The notes under the pieces: model-generated | The model's input: only the letters and a program-made list of their open reading frames with translations | Databases searched by the model: none | Told to the model about the DNA's origin: nothing | Part shown: positions 1-10,885 of the stretch, piece after piece | Numbering within the stretch: the stretch's first letter is position 1 | Layout: the number at the start of each line of letters is the position of its first letter | Made by a program: the position numbers and the translations under genes | NCBI RefSeq assembly: GCF_047948215.1 | Contig: NC_134465.1 | Span: 53,357,341 to 53,421,340, forward strand | From: Lycorma delicatula | Taxonomy: Eukaryota > Arthropoda > Insecta > Hemiptera > Fulgoridae | Reading direction: 5' to 3' | DNA: 64,000 bases

Positions 1-506
1 ACTTTTTTTTAAGTCGTTAAACTAATTAAGAATTATTTAAATTAATAAAATTGTTATTCCCACCGTAATTTAGTTTATCTATATATATAAAAATGAATGT
101 ATGTCTGTCTGTATGACTCTTATGCCTTCCTAAACCGTTTATCCGATAGCGATGAAACTTTGCGGAATGGTTTGACGCATGCCAGGGAAGGTTTTTGAAT
201 TAGTTTGAACCCGTTAGGTGGCGCTGGCGTCGAGATAATTCGAAAAATTGTATTTATGGTCCGATTTGCCTCGTATTCAGATTACATGTTACTTACATGG
301 AAAGAATTATCTCTGCAAAAAACGAACCCGCTAGATGGCGCTGGGGGTTGAGATATTTAGAAAAATTATATTTATGGATCGATTTGGTTCATAATCAGAA
401 TATGAATATTAGTTACGTGAAAAGAAATATTTTTGTAAAAACTATACCCGCTAGGTGGGGCCGGTGTCGAGATAGTTACGAAACAAATATACAAACAGAC
501 TTTTTT

Positions 507-511
<5 letters not shown>

Positions 512-556
<45 letters not shown>
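512..556. repeat. (TA)n microsatellite
   Basis: About 45 bp of alternating T and A inside the Helitron-like element H1. Confidence 0.95.
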
Positions 557-559
<3 letters not shown>

Positions 560-841
560 GCATGTTCATATGTGTGTCCGCTAAAGACCAAAGAACTAAT
601 GGACCGATTTACGCGCGGGCAAAAGGGTAAAAGGGGAAAATGAAGAACGGGAAAAAGGTGGAAAGAGAAAAGGGGAAAACGGGAAAGGGTAAAAAAAAGG
701 AAACTGGGAGAGGGGGGAGGGAGAAGGGTGAAAGGGAGAAGTTGGAAAGGGAAAATGGGATGGAAAATAAGTGAAAGGTAAAATTTGTGAATTTCAGTTT
801 TTTAATTTTTTTATCAAATTTTCAATTGTGTTCATTTAAAC

Positions 842-848
842 TACTCTC

Positions 849-912
<64 letters not shown>
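842..912. repeat. (CT)n then (TA)n compound microsatellite
   Basis: A CT-dinucleotide tract of about 45 bp passes directly into a TA tract just before the presumed 3' end of H1. Confidence 0.95.
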
Positions 913-1569
913 AGCTTTGCCGGGTCTGATAGTTAATAAATAAATAAAAAAATTTAAATAACAAACAATAGATAAAATAATGGTTTTTATATTTAACACA
1001 CGTGGGCAACATTTTAAATATCTAATATTACGTAAAATATAAAATGGACTTGACATTTTACCTTGACCAGTCTGAATATTCTTTTATTTAGTTAAAATTT
1101 ATCAACACGCACCACGCTTGCACTTAATGAATATTTTAAAAACATTTAATACGTGCGTGTATAGATATATTATTCGATAAGTATGCCAGTTTGAAAAGTT
1201 TTTTTTTTTTATTAAATGAAATATCAAAGATTTTAATAGTTTATTGTTGATGAGAAATTCAATTATATATATATAATTTATTGATCTTACAAGTTTATTT
1301 TTGTTAAATTATATAGAGTAATATTAAAATACAAGAACGGCTTCATGTTTAAAAACTCTGGGATATTACGATGTAGACACTAAAGCGGATCTACGTAGTT
1401 ACAAAATTTCTACCTTATGGTGTTTTTAAAATTTTTGTCCGCCACATTGAATCAAACCATTTTTTTTTAAATAGGCACATTTTTTCCTGTTTATTTTTTT
1501 GGTTTGCAAATTTTTTTCTTTTTTCCTTTTTGAATTTCCCTTTTTTTAAATATATATATATATAAACTA

Positions 1570-2588
1570 TATTCCTTGTACGAAGTAAAGGAAGTATTGT
1601 GATCGCGAAAAATTACGGTTTTCAGATTTCAACGAAAATATCTATTTTGACCATCCCTGAATCCATTTTGATTAGTTTCGGCGTGACGTCTGTACGTACA
1701 TATGCATATATGTTTGTATGTAAATATATATCTCGCATAACTCAAAATGATTAGCTGTAGTATGTTGAAATTTTGGATTTAGGACATTAGTAACATCTAG
1801 TTGTGCACCTCCCCTTTGATTGCAATCGACTGAACCAAAAGCGTCAAAAAAAGCCCAAAATCCAAAAAGGTTTTGATTTTGGACTTTTTATTAACTGCAG
1901 TAATAAGTCCTCATTTAGAGCTTTTCAATGATATGTCATACGTGGTAGTTATTTTCATTGGTTCCGGGGTTATAGCCAAACCCACCGGGTTGGTCTAGTG
2001 GTTAACGCGTCTTCCCAAATCAGCTGATTTGGAAGTCGAGAGTTCCAGCGTTGAAGTCCTAGTAAAGCCAGTTATTTTTACACGGATTTGAATACTAGAT
2101 CGTGGATACCGGTGTTCTTTGGTGGTTGGGTTTCAATTAACCACACATCTCAGGAATGATCTAACTGAGAATGTACAAGACAAGACTACACTTCATTTAC
2201 ACTTCATGTACATATCATCCTCATTCATCCTCTGAAGAATTATCTAAACGGTAGTTACCGGAGGCTAAACAGGTAAAGAAAGAAAGAAGGGTTATAGCCA
2301 AATGAAATTTTAATGAATGAAATATTTGGATCTTACAACGGCATATCGATTCGAATCAGATTTTATCTCCTTTTATTTAACTTTTTTTTAATTTTAATAT
2401 ATTGATTTATTATTAATCTGCGGTTGTAAAAGAACTTTTACGATAAATAATTCAATAAAAAATAAATATAAAATAGTAAAATTATCATTAGTTATTAATG
2501 AAATAAAATTTTATGTACTTTTCATTTTAAAATAATGTGTATTTTTAATTTAATAGGCGTACAAGGAAGTCATGTAGTGTCTACATCA
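1570..2588 (+). repeat. Family-A repeat copy A1, split by a SINE
   Basis: High-copy ~0.7-kb family. The 5' end reads TTCCTTGTACG followed by AAGTAAAGGAAGT. The 3' end reads CGTACAAGGAAGT, then the hairpin ATGTAG-TGT-CTACAT, then a T-run. A SINE occupies 1981-2288. Other copies lie at 3441, 3690, 12238, 27103, 42258, 53078, 55340 and 56016. No coding potential is visible. The 13-bp subterminal inverted repeats and 3' hairpin resemble Helentron-associated non-autonomous elements (HINE/DINE-like). The repeat family is certain; the classification is inferred. Confidence 0.8.
1981..2288 (+). mobile_element. tRNA-derived SINE (SINE-A copy 1)
   Basis: The tRNA-like head has an A-box-like TGGTCTAGTGG and a B-box-like region ending GTCCTAG. 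The unrelated body includes TTGGTGGTTGGGTTTCAATT, and the tail is GCTAAACAGG plus a purine run. Insertion made a 14-bp target duplication, GGGTTATAGCCAAA, at 1967-1980 and 2289-2302. Uninterrupted family-A copies (for example 42610-42625) show the same site empty. Transcription by RNA polymerase III and mobilisation by a LINE are known for this class; the partner LINE here is not known. Confidence 0.9.
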
Positions 2589-2589
2589 A

Positions 2590-3440
2590 TTTTTTTTCTT
2601 CTGAGTAATAAATTAGTATACATTTTAAAATTCTAGTTTTTACATAAATCTCTTTCTTATACCGTAAAATAATCGATAAATTGTTCTACACTGAATATTT
2701 TTTTTATTCTTCTACTTCTTTTTTCATTGTAACAGACTTTATATTTTAAGTATAATGGATAAGATTTTATTATAACCAATCAATAAAATTTGTAATTTTT
2801 TCAATAAATACATCCAAATATATGCATACTTGCGTGCATCCTACACACAAATATTATTAACGTTTTATAGGAAAACGCTAGTGGGATAAATTTTACAGGC
2901 GGAGAAAACCAAAGTATTTTTTTTTTTCATATAATTATGCAATATTATAAAAAGTAATCGTAAAATAAATCGATTGGAAAGGTAAAATTTCCAATGACAG
3001 TTTTTGAAAATTGTTTATAATTTCAACCATCTTCTGACTGATTGGTCAAGTAAATTATTATTAATCAAGAATATATGTGATGCAATCAGGAGTAGATGTA
3101 ATTTTGTACTATGTGTTATATATATATTTTTAAAAAATATGTCATTACATGCAACAAAATATATCAGTTTACAACTAGATACTTTATTACTACTGTATCC
3201 GTGCGAACACACCTGAATTTATACCTGATGGATAGCTGTAGTTAGTATGTCTGATGTATAATTTATAACTTCGTTAATCTGGACGGTAACATTAATTATT
3301 ATTATTTTAAGTGAAGAAAAGATCAAGGACGCAGTTGTCAGTGTATTTTTCAGATAATAGATTATCACCGGAATAATATATATGTGTTACTGTTAGAAAT
3401 TTACGTTGGATTACATTTTAACAAGCCAATATTTTTTTTC
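2590..3440. other. AT-rich, no gene recognised
   Basis: Unique-looking AT-rich DNA with short homopolymers. The open frames at 3004-3216 overlap on both strands and show no family resemblance, so I treat them as chance. Confidence 0.6.
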
Positions 3441-3672
3441 TATTAAAAATTCTGATGTGGACACCAAATGACTTCCTTATACGCCTATTAAATTACATAT
3501 ACACATTTTTTGCTGCACTTCATTTAAATTTATTTCGTTTGAAAGTGAGATACGATCCTTCTATTCTTTAATAAAATGGACAGTTACACAATTACAGTTT
3601 ACACAGTAATTATTAAAAATTTTTGAATTAAAATTAAAAGTACATCAATTTTATTTCATTAATAACTTATGA
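3441..3672 (-). repeat. Family-A 3'-end fragment (A2a)
   Basis: Reverse complement of the family-A 3' end: terminal hairpin ATGTGG-ACA-CCAAAT, then ACTTCCTTATACG, then the AT-rich subterminal part with about 150 bp of extra sequence. It sits head to head with the 5' half at 3690. Confidence 0.75.
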
Positions 3673-3689
3673 TTTTTTTCATATTTTTA

Positions 3690-4130
3690 CTTCGTTGGAC
3701 AAAGTAAAGGAGATATTGTAATCACGAAAAATTTCGGTTTTCAGATTTCAACGGAAGTAAAACCTTTTGATTCATTCCCGAATCCATTTTGACTATTTTC
3801 GGCGTGACGTCTGTACGTACATATGTATCTCGTTTAACTCAAAAAAGATTAACCGTAGAATGTTGAAATTTTGGATTTAGGACTGTTGCAACATTTAGTT
3901 GTTCACCTTCCCTTTTGATTGCAGTCGACTTGACCAAAAATGTCCAAAAAAGCCCAAAATACAAAAATTCAAATTTTGGACTTTTTCTTAACTGCAGTAA
4001 TAAGTCCTTATTGAGATCTTTTCAACGACATATAAGTGGTACTTATTTTCATTGGTTCCAAAGTTATAACCAAATAAAATTTTAATTAATCAAATTTTAT
4101 TTGAATCTTACAAGGAAAAGGGCACATCGC
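3690..4130 (+). repeat. Family-A 5' part (A2b)
   Basis: Begins TTACTTCGTTGGAC and follows the family core (CGGCGTGACGTCTGTACGTA, TGTTGAAATTTTGGATTTAG). It is cut off at about 4130, where a family-F repeat starts. Confidence 0.85.
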
Positions 4131-4665
4131 TTTAATGTAGTAATGTTTAGAGGAGTACCACTTTAATTCGATTCGATACTCTACCTATTAAGGGAGGGAT
4201 GATTTGTTTTTTTTTCAAAACCCCATTTTTTTCCAACCCGTGGGCATATGGTTGGTGGTATCAAAAAACTTTACTTACGTAAGTTTTAGGCCCTTATCCA
4301 AAGAATCGTCGGAACTTTAAATGAATTCGATATTTTACTTATAGTGATATTTAATTTTTTTCGAAAATTCCCCTATTTCCACTTCCATGTTCCGATTTTG
4401 GCCGTTGACCAACTCGACCGATATTCTAGGACGAGTTATTTTTACGGAACAATTTGAAAGGGATTGGCGCCAAATTACGGCAGTTATCGTGTTCACAACA
4501 GTGTGAAATATATACATATAAATATTCTTAAGATATATATATATATATATTTTCTTTTTTGTTCAGGTAGCTTAATTTAAAAGCTTAACGTTGAAAATGT
4601 TACTATGATTTTTTTTCTCTGGACATTTATAAAATTTTCTTTTATTTATACATTGAAAATGTATT

Positions 4666-4707
<42 letters not shown>

Positions 4708-5290
4708 TTTTTTTGTTGTCTTCAGTCATTTGACTGGTTTGATGCAGCTCTCCAAGATTCCCTATCTAGTGCTAGTCGTTTCATTTCAGTATACCCTCTA
4801 CATCCTACATCCCTAACAATTTGTTTTACATATTCCAAACGTGGCCTGCCTACACAATTTTTTTCCTTCTACCTGTCCTTCCAATATTAAAGCGACTATT
4901 CCAGGATGCCTTAATATGTGGCCTATAAGTCTGTCTCTTTTTTTAACTATATTTTTCCAAATGCTTCTTTCTTCATCTATTTGCCGCAATACCTCTTCAT
5001 TTGTCACTTTATCCACCCATCTGATTTTTAATATTCTCCTATAGCACCACATTTCAAAAGCTTCTAATCTTTTCTTCTCAGAAGAAGAAAAGATTTATAT
5101 ATATATATATATATATATATAAATGAATATATAAACGTTTGAACTGACGGTGGTTTTGGGGTCTGGGGGATGTGAAACGCCAAGATATTTCGAAATTTTC
5201 TGGAAGTCGAATCATGGTATCCGTTACAATAGGTAGCTTTCTTATGAAATCTACCTAATATTTTTGAGCAATATTGTTAGTCCGGTAGAC
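4130..5290 (+). repeat. Family-F repeat copy F1 (LINE inside)
   Basis: Two blocks (4130-4515 and 5115-5240) match in reverse a pair of blocks at 18358-18475 and 19330-19800. The left block includes GGCCCTTATCCAAAGAATCG and a GTTCACAAC end; the right block includes CTGACGGTGGTTTTGGG and TCGAATCATGGTA. Between them this copy holds AT microsatellites and a LINE-A fragment, while the other copy holds a GC-rich insert. Class unknown; no coding sequence seen. Confidence 0.65.
4709..5092 (-). pseudogene. LINE-A 3' fragment, copy 1
   Basis: Reverse-strand, 5'-truncated non-LTR retrotransposon. The poly(T) at 4709 is the poly(A) end, followed by the reverse of CTGAAGAC. The encoded piece is the extreme C-terminus of the reverse-transcriptase polyprotein (YRRILKIRWVDKVTNEEV, then HILRHPGIVALILEGQVEG). 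It breaks in frame near 4860, where other copies read GKNCVGRPRLEYVKQ. It inserted into an AT repeat; ATTTATATAT on both sides is a probable target duplication, blurred by the simple sequence. A small palindrome, CTTTTCTTCTCAGAAGAAGA, lies at the truncated 5' junction. Confidence 0.9.
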
Positions 5291-5485
5291 AATAATATTT
5301 AAAATATATAAATTTAAACTTTTAATATTACAATAGAATTTCATTATAATTCACCCCCACTCCATAAAAAGAAATCTTAGCTAACTTTTTATTGGTTGTA
5401 TATTTTTTAGTCTAACTTTTTTTTAGTTTCTTCCGTTTAATATTATAAATGTACATAATAAAAAAAAAATTGGGAGTTTATTCTC
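5285..5485 (+). repeat. Family-B 3' fragment
   Basis: Shares TTCACCCCCACTCCATAAA, TTTTTATTGGTTGTATAT and TTTCTTCCGTTTAA with family-B copies at 15890-16010 and 36840-36950. Confidence 0.65.
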
Positions 5486-5489
5486 TCCA

Positions 5490-6300
5490 TTGCAGTTTAT
5501 TCTCCTTTGTTCTTGGTGTATAATCTTATTTGGTAATGGAATTCCTTTCTTTTGTAGTTTCTATTCCCATAATTTAATGAATTTTTTCGGATACAAATGC
5601 GGATTAAGGAAATCTTATCTCCTCTTCTGACTCATATTTTTTAACATTTTTTGAAGATTTTTTATTAAGTTATTTTTAAAATAATACATACTTTAATATT
5701 TCTAAATTTATTATTAATTACGTAATTATATTTCGTATAATAAACAATTAAAATGCACGATTGTTACAGGATGTTTTATATAATATATATTTTGCAATTA
5801 ACATACGTGAAATACAGGATCTTATTTCATTGTAATTACTCAATGAATAAATAAAAATAACATATTCTGAATCCTGTGTTATTTATTTTATTTTTATTTA
5901 TGATCTTCCAACGCAGGTTGTATGAAAAAATTGACAATTAAGGTATTTTTCACCTTGTACCTTATTACCATTTTTCTTATTATTATGTACTCTTTATTTA
6001 ATAAATAACTAGAATAATATTCGTAAATTTATTAAAAATGTATAATTACACTTGCATCGTTATAATATTAATTTCCTTTACAATATTACCGGTAATATTT
6101 AAAAGCGCTTCTTCCTTTTTACGTATTGTTGAATTTTTTTGTTATGTTTTCATAATCTATTTATTATTAAAACGAAGTCGCGAGTCTTAATTACAATGTA
6201 CTCGTAATATACGTATTTTTTAGTTTTTCTAACTCAAAAAATTAATCTAAAAATTGAATTTTGCTTACTCAACTAAAATAAAACGGAATAATATTACATT
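5490..6300. other. AT-rich, no gene recognised
   Basis: Very AT-rich sequence with no open frame of note and no match to the other repeats I could recognise here. Confidence 0.6.
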
Positions 6301-6640
6301 ATGTAACGAGCTTACAATGATAGCCATTAATGCACGATTGCGAAGTAAGTTACGACAGCCGTCTTAGCGAGTGTTGTATGCTGACCTATTTTATCCCAGC
6401 TAAAATTATATAAGAAACCACTAACTTTACTCCTTAATTTGGGTACCAAAAATTACAGTAGGGCTTCTTTTTATTAGTAGATAATCCGAGCGAAATCTTT
6501 CGCTATCTATACATCGAAAATAAAGCGTTTCCAGACCTATATTTATATGAACTTTTTTCATTTATTTTCACCAGTAGTACATGTCCTGAAAGTTTCTCCG
6601 TTTTTTCATGGGAAACTGTGTATAACATTTTAATAAAATG
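6300..6640 (+). repeat. Family-C fragment and family-D repeat copy D1
   Basis: 6310-6390 resembles the block at 59325-59400 (TGATAGCCATT, GCGAATGTT-like). 6400-6640 is family D (ACTCCTTAATTTGGGT, ATTACAGT, GAACTTTTTTCATTTATTTT, ATGTCCTGAAAGTTT). Family D recurs at 20180, 20520, 38690 (minus), 39890, 46570 (minus), 49840 and 57290. The D ends at 46573 and 38705 begin TACAGAACGATTC-like, which suggests a mariner-type MITE. Confidence 0.65.
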
Positions 6641-6740
6641 ACGCAAAACAGAACAGATTTTAAGTGTAGAATATTATTTTTTTGTACCTCCTGTTTATAG
6701 AGTCATAATATCTAAAGTGTCTTATTTCATTTACCAGACT

Positions 6741-7045
6741 TTCTTTTTTTTCCTTTTTCCTGTTTAGCCTCCGGTAACTACCTTTCAGATAATTCTTCAG
6801 AGGATGAATGAGGATGATATGTATGAGTGTAAATGAAGAATAGTCTTGTACAGTTTCAGTTCGACCACTCCTGAGATGTGTGGTTAATTGAAACCCAACC
6901 ACCAAAGAACACCGGTATCTACGATCTAATATTTAAATCCGTGTAAAAATAACTGACATAACTAGGACTTGAACGCTGGAACTCTCGACTTCCCAATCAG
7001 TTGATTTGGGAAGACGCGTTCACCACTAGACCAACCCGGTGGCTA
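6741..7045 (-). mobile_element. tRNA-derived SINE (SINE-A copy 2)
   Basis: Complete reverse copy. The tail (CCTGTTTAGCCTCCGGTAAC) lies at the left and the tRNA-like head (CCACTAGACCAACCCGG) at the right. A perfect 14-bp target duplication, TCATTTACCAGACT, flanks it at 6727-6740 and 7046-7059. The 81-residue frame across it is a by-product. Confidence 0.92.
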
Positions 7046-7204
7046 TCATTTACCAGACTACAGTAAAATATGAAGTAATTAATAACTAATACACAAAACC
7101 TTTGTTATAAACAAAATGACATTTCAGTCTTTATTTTATTTTTATATTTTAGCATGTATGGATGTTTTTAAATATCTCTTTGTAATTTGAGTTATGTATC
7201 ACCT

Positions 7205-7580
7205 CATTTAATATTTCCGGGCCGGTGCCCGGAAATGAATCCTGCCGCCTTCACATTTGGGAAGAATTTAAGGTTGGGACTGCCCCGTCTAGGAGAGGTG
7301 GGCCGCTTAGATGTCACCCTCGATGATTAGGCAGGGACTCCCACGTGGCCGGATTTTTGGGGGTAAAGAGAGACCGTAGTCCCGGTGGGGGACCCCTTTG
7401 GGGTCTCCTCATTAGAGGCATGGCATATCATCAAAAGACCGAGTCTCGGTTGCCTGGGGGGAATACTATTCGACGAGGCAGTTTTAGGCGAAGGCACCCC
7501 TGGAACTGTGTTAAGGCTAAGTTATATGTCCAGATCCAGGGAGGAGGAAAAGAAATGATGCACTTTAAAAAAAAAAAATA
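7205..7580 (+). mobile_element. GC-rich structured block, possible LINE 3' UTR
   Basis: A GC-rich island in AT-rich surroundings. It opens with a perfect hairpin (TTTCCGGGC, loop CGGT, GCCCGGAAA, 7214-7235) and contains GACCCC-TTT-GGGGTC and several G-runs. It ends GATGCACTTT plus a poly(A) run at about 7567. Base composition, hairpins and an A-tail are what 3' UTRs of R1/R2-like or related LINEs show, but no coding motif remains to prove it. The frame at 7345-7590 is not convincing as a protein. Confidence 0.4.
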
Positions 7581-7599
7581 TTGTAAATAATTGAAAAAA

Positions 7600-7900
7600 A
7601 AACTTGTTTTCAAGTTAAGGTATTAAAAAACTTGAAAAAAATTGAGGTTATTCTTTTTTTTTTAATGTCTAAAAATTTATTATTTTGAACCTTACCGAAG
7701 AACTTTAAGAAATAGTTTAAAGTAGTATAATCTTATTTTATTAAAATATAAATAAATTAATAAAATATTAGGGTTTTTATTACCATAAAAATTATAGTAT
7801 TGTCAGAAACTATAAATTCGTACATCTGTGACCTGTTTTTAAGTACAAAATTTGTAAAAAACCATTAATTAACCTGATTATCATATCTACAAAATCTAGT
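7600..7900. other. AT-rich, nothing recognised
   Basis: Short homopolymer runs only. Confidence 0.6.
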
Positions 7901-7902
7901 AA

Positions 7903-8490
7903 ATCATTTTTACTTTCCTGACATCAAAGTTCTTGAACTATGCTGCAAGAAGAAAAGTAACGTAATCAGTCAAAAAATGAGGTTCAGTTTTATTTTATAT
8001 TTCTCGAGGTTTCGTTACCCAGGGGTACAAAAAACACAAAAAAGGAAGGTGATACGTACATGTAGGTATTTTGGCGGGTTTGAATCTTAAAAACTTGGAG
8101 ACTCTGAGAGATTTTTTGGTAAAAGTTTGGACTCATTTCCAGGGGGATTGGGTAGGTTGGGGGAGTTGGGTTTCTTCAATTTTCTCAAAATTTTACAAAC
8201 ATAACCCCACTTTATATTAAGTGTACATGATTACATGCCTATCTTATTATTTTTAAAATAATTTTGCCCCAAAATTCTACCTTCCCCAAAAATTAAAAAA
8301 AAAACTATATTTTTATTCATTGCATATTTTTTTAACCGATTTTTTTTCTATCTTCCTAGCCATAGTAATACTGTAAATGACTCCAAAAAATACTTATGGG
8401 CAATATTGGGGATGAGGGCCGATCAAAGTTTAAAAATATCGATCTTTTGAATTTTGTAAAACATTTTTTGGTTTATCTTAAATTTTTTTA
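7903..8490 (+). repeat. Family-B repeat copy B1 (5' half)
   Basis: Starts TACTTTCCTGACATC, the family-B terminal sequence, and continues with CGAGGTTTCGTTACCCAGG, GATACGTACATG, AACCGATTTTTTTTCTATC and TTGGGGATGAGGGCCGATCA. Other copies are at 15254-16856, 36060-37185, 32130-33655 (right part) and 45245-45885 (minus). Confidence 0.75.
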
Positions 8491-8499
8491 AATAATCTA

Positions 8500-9290
8500 A
8501 TGTCCTTTACTTAGCTGAGAAGACATGATAAGAAAAAAGATGAAGGAACAAGTATGAGGACTAGAAATAAGGTAATTGTACGGTAATTATAGCTGATGTA
8601 CACACGCGCTTCAAAAATTATTAACAGCCCTTGAGGAAGGAATGAAAATAACTATACGAAACATGAAAGTAATGGAAGTAAACAACAAAGATTTAGAGAA
8701 ATTTTGGATGTCAACAACATGGAAGAATAAAGAGTTTAAAAATTACTGATTTTCGGAACTATGATGAAAAGGACTGGAAGAAGACATTGGAAATGAAAGG
8801 AAGGAACAATGACAAAGAAAGCGTTCAGTAAGAAGAGAAAATTACTATTTTATTAAAATCTGAATTTATTTTAGGAAGAAGTTAGCCAAATTCCACATAT
8901 TGAGTATCTTGTTATACCTGGTATATAAATAAAATAGAAGTCAAGCGGACGATGAGAAAGATTGAGAAAGTAAGATGGACTAAAAAAAGTGAGTAATGAG
9001 GAAACGATGACCAGGATTAAAGAAGAAACATCACTTATGCGGGAAGTACAGAAAAGAAAGAGAAACCGATTAGGACGCGTTGATAGAGGAAGTGGAATTT
9101 TGAAAGCTGCATCGGAAGGATCAGTAAAAGGAGAAAGGAGGCTAGGAAGAAGAAGAATGAAGTTAATTGACGAGGTGAAAAGTAGAAACTAGAAGTGGAC
9201 GAAGGAGAAGGCTTGGGACAGGAATGGATGAAAACAGTTTTAGAGTAAGGAACTGCCGCCAGACAGAACATCAAATTGTGATAATGCTAA
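8500..9290 (+). pseudogene. Decayed LINE, C-terminal end (LINE-B)
   Basis: The frame at 8989-9192 reads LMREVQKRKRNRLGRVDRGS, GILKAASEGSVKGERRLGRR, RMKLIDEVKS. This is the signature C-terminus of insect non-LTR retrotransposon polyproteins (general form 'KRK..LGH.LR..G.L....EG.V.G.R..GRRR..L.D'). Beyond the stop, other frames keep the usual closing piece (KWTKEKAWDRNGWK-like, then LPPDRT). Upstream, 8500-8900 has in-frame remnants but many stops. It is unrelated in sequence to LINE-A. Confidence 0.75.
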
Positions 9291-9479
9291 GATACTTCCT
9301 GATTGTTTTTCGTCTTATTCTAACCCTTCATAAAGGGAAGAGGGCCAAAAAAAAGTTTTTTCTTTTTTTGTCATTTTAAACTCAAAGTAGATTTAATTGT
9401 AGGACAAAATTGTAATCAACACTTGTTTTATTGCTATGAGGATAGTATTTTTGGTATTTAAAGACTCAATCAAGCAATG

Positions 9480-9845
9480 ATCCGAGTAATTGAAGTTAGA
9501 AATAGGAAGAGTTTTTGCGTGAAACCTTCGGTGTTAAGAGAAAAGCGCAGGATAGCGCTTATGCGAATTTGTTAACTTTATAGTTGAGGGTAGTAATTTA
9601 TGTTAGGTGGTCGTGATTTGAAGAGCCCATACAAAGGCGGTAATAGGTTGTAGAAATACAGTTGATGTAAATTTATGCCGAGGTATTTGCATCTGCGGCA
9701 TCCTGACAGAGGCCAAACTGACGACAGTGTTGTGTTATCAAGTTAAAGGAGTGTAAAAGACATCCTCCGGTAAAGCCCATCAGGACTAGGTACGGAGGGG
9801 TGGTGTGGCGACCAGGATCGTCACAAGGCGGGTGTTTTCCCTTAC
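9480..9845 (+). repeat. GC-richer block shared in reverse with 51460-51600
   Basis: The segment 9760-9835 (CCGGTAAAGCCCATCAGGAC, TACGGAGGGGTGGTGTGGCG) recurs as its reverse complement at 51500-51580 (GGGCTTTACCGGAGG, CCACTCCACCCCCTCCGG). It is a dispersed repeat, probably a LINE 3' UTR. No frame is preserved. Confidence 0.5.
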
Positions 9846-9849
9846 GGGA

Positions 9850-10589
9850 ATCACCATTTTAAACTCGTTTTCTCGTATTAAATAAATTATTCCTTAATTT
9901 AGTATGTCAGTTTGGTTATGTGTTCGGGTAATTTAATTCGTAGTGGAGCGGAAAGTTTAATTGTTTTGTTTTCATAATTTATTATTTAGATCGATATCTT
10001 CAGACTGGATTAATAGATTTTTATGAAAGTTTGTACGATGACTTCTGAATAAGAGTCATTGATGTTACTTACGGTTGCAATTCTTTCCCGTTTATTTGAT
10101 TTTTGTTTGAGGTATCTGGTCATTTATTACAGTTGTACTGTGGAGCCTAATTAACATAAAGTAACAAATCTCTTTATTCGTGAGAAAAATCATTAAACAT
10201 AATTATTCTTAATTAATATTACATTTTTAAATATATATATATATATAATTCTCGAAATCAATAGTCAAAAAACAAAAAAGAAAGTACATTAATCTATGTG
10301 AAATGAAATTAAAATTCGTAAAATACCAAATATAGTAATTTTTAAGAATGTTAAATGTTAATTTTAATATACAGCCTAAATTTTAAACAATTTTAATATT
10401 ATTATTATAAATAAAGCCGAGTTAATTTACATAAAATTAAATAATTTTTTTTTCGGTCTTTTGTAAACAAGTTTAAAATTATGGTAATGGATTTACCTCA
10501 TATTTAATTATTTCTCCGAAGATGGTTCTAATATAATTTTTTCTAATAAAGATTAATATTAATAAGGAAAATTTTACCTTTAGTGAGTT

Positions 10590-10628
<39 letters not shown>

Positions 10629-10880
10629 GAATTCATACGAATCAGATTATCATAAATCGCTGGTATTTAATCAAAATATCATCCAGTCTTCAAAGTAATC
10701 ATAAAATGTTACACCTACAAATAAGGCAAATATTACAACCTGCTTTTAAATTTCTGTTTTTTTTTTTTTTTTTTGTTAAATTTAAATACTAGTTTAATGT
10801 ACAATAATTAAATTTTTAATCAGATTTTATAAAGTAGGTAAGTGCGTTATTTAAAATTGTATTTATTATTTATTTTTTAA
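9850..10880. other. AT-rich with (TA)n; no gene
   Basis: AT-rich DNA with a TA microsatellite at 10590-10625 and a T-run at about 10758-10774. Confidence 0.65.
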
Positions 10881-10885
10881 ATAAT

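Larger units (their letters stand above)
79..932 (+). mobile_element. Helitron-like element, non-autonomous (H1)
   Basis: The 5' end is TC followed by an AT run and the 'AAAATGAATGTATGTCTGTC' block. The same terminus starts the element at 32199 and, in reverse, the one ending at 48022. The host base before TC is A, as expected for Helitron insertion between A and T. The body carries three diverged tandem motifs around 'CGCTAGGTGGCGC' (about 207-460). These are also present, in reverse, at 46780-47045. The 3' side ends in 'GCCGGGTCTGATAG' followed by T, which resembles the family's 3' tail but has GATAG in place of CTAG. The interior is a purine-rich tract and microsatellites with no coding capacity. 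The 5' end is firm; the 3' end is a decayed guess. Confidence 0.55.

Noticed and set aside
4813..5044. Plus-strand frames opposite LINE-A (also at 23405, 47673, 61680)
   Set aside because: They are complements of the LINE coding strand and recur wherever LINE-A occurs.
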